From the NCBI RefSeq assembly GCF_031846345.1, contig NZ_JAVRHX010000001.1, positions 1,741,027 to 1,805,026 on the forward strand: DNA of 64,000 bases, in the 5' to 3' direction. Numbering within the stretch: the stretch's first letter is position 1; each line of letters starts with the position of its first letter. Shown here one piece after another: positions 63,756-64,000 of this stretch. Both the position numbers and the translations under genes were made by a program. Below the pieces are notes generated by a model. The model worked only from the letters and a program-made list of their open reading frames with translations. It had not been told where the DNA came from and did not search any database. This stretch comes from Glaciecola petra (lineage in GTDB: Bacteria; Pseudomonadota; Gammaproteobacteria; Enterobacterales; Alteromonadaceae).

Positions 63756-64000
63756 TATACAATTTTCAAGTACTGTAGTTAAACATAATTGGAGCTAAAT
63801 TCGTAAAAATAATGTAACCGATAGCCTCTATAGAAAACTAAGTTCAATAGTCAAAACTATTAAAGATATAAATTAAGGCAATGTCTATTTTGGTGAAGTA
63901 GGTAAACTTGATAACCTGTTTATCATAGAATACGCTCTGATGAAAAATAACTTTGGAGCCTCACAAAAAGCGCGTAGTAAAAAACCCGTTGCTCTGTATA
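63756..64000. other. Right-hand flank without a recognisable gene
   Basis: AT-rich sequence upstream of the DTW gene. It should contain that gene's promoter on minus. No gene, hairpin or motif can be supported before the window ends. Confidence 0.4.

Noticed and set aside
1..64000. CRISPR arrays, tRNA or rRNA genes, transposons, phage genes
   Set aside because: No regular spaced repeats, cloverleaf sequences, rRNA-like stretches, transposase or integrase motifs were seen by reading; a tRNAscan or IS search was not possible.

Overview
The window looks like a chromosomal segment of an AT-rich marine gammaproteobacterium of the Alteromonadales (Alteromonas/Glaciecola-like). This is inferred from the sigma factor/DUF3379 pair, the conserved apt-dnaX-ybaB-recR-htpG-adk neighbourhood, a PEP-CTERM-type secreted protein, an Mrp-type cation antiporter and a proteorhodopsin/retinal cluster. 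I see no rRNA, tRNA, CRISPR, phage or insertion-sequence genes. Almost all of the DNA is ordinary, tightly packed coding sequence.

Layout. (1) 286-7477: a plus-strand MoxR/Bat operon (MoxR ATPase, DUF58, DUF4381, two VWA proteins of which the second is fused to TPRs, and BatD). (2) 7655-11852: an ECF sigma factor with a DUF3379 partner, a PutP sodium/proline symporter and an EAL-like/HDOD signalling protein. (3) 12037-18787: sulfate activation genes in the order cysD-cysC-cysQ-cysN, an SLC13-type permease and a glycosyltransferase. (4) 18855-19808: a secreted PEP-CTERM-like protein on the minus strand. (5) 20161-27662: the complete histidine operon hisGDCBHAF(IE), with a leader peptide holding four consecutive His codons and an attenuator. 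(6) 27707-28386: an IbpA-type small heat-shock gene with a sigma32-like promoter, a ROSE-like RNA thermometer and a strong terminator. (7) 28477-30340: a GGDEF/degenerate-EAL membrane protein, perhaps preceded by a small coupled ORF. (8) 30454-37208: a phototrophy island with idi on plus and proteorhodopsin-crtE-crtI-crtB-crtY-blh on minus. This makes IPP/DMAPP, then GGPP, phytoene, lycopene, beta-carotene and retinal, together with a green-type proton-pumping opsin. A strong terminator separates the opsin from the crt genes. (9) 38021-44767: a second, differently built MoxR operon on minus (RDD, SpoIIM-like, DUF4129, DUF4350, MoxR, DUF58). (10) 45091-46035: aldose epimerase. (11) 46142-53742: an Mrp-like cation/proton antiporter operon in the order E-F-G-A'(C-terminal part)-B-C-D-D-small-D. 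(12) 53784-63725: a TauE-type exporter, a DUF2244 protein, then adk, htpG, recR, ybaB, dnaX and apt on minus, interrupted by a plus-strand CBS gene, and finally a small membrane protein and a DTW-domain tRNA-modification protein.

No obviously new multi-gene system is present. The most interesting signals are regulatory: the his attenuator, the ibpA heat-shock promoter plus thermometer, the opsin/crt terminator, the dnaX slippery site and the missing standard start codon of crtI. The unusual Mrp arrangement with three antiporter-like subunits, the two parallel MoxR operons and three unrecognised small ORFs also merit a look.
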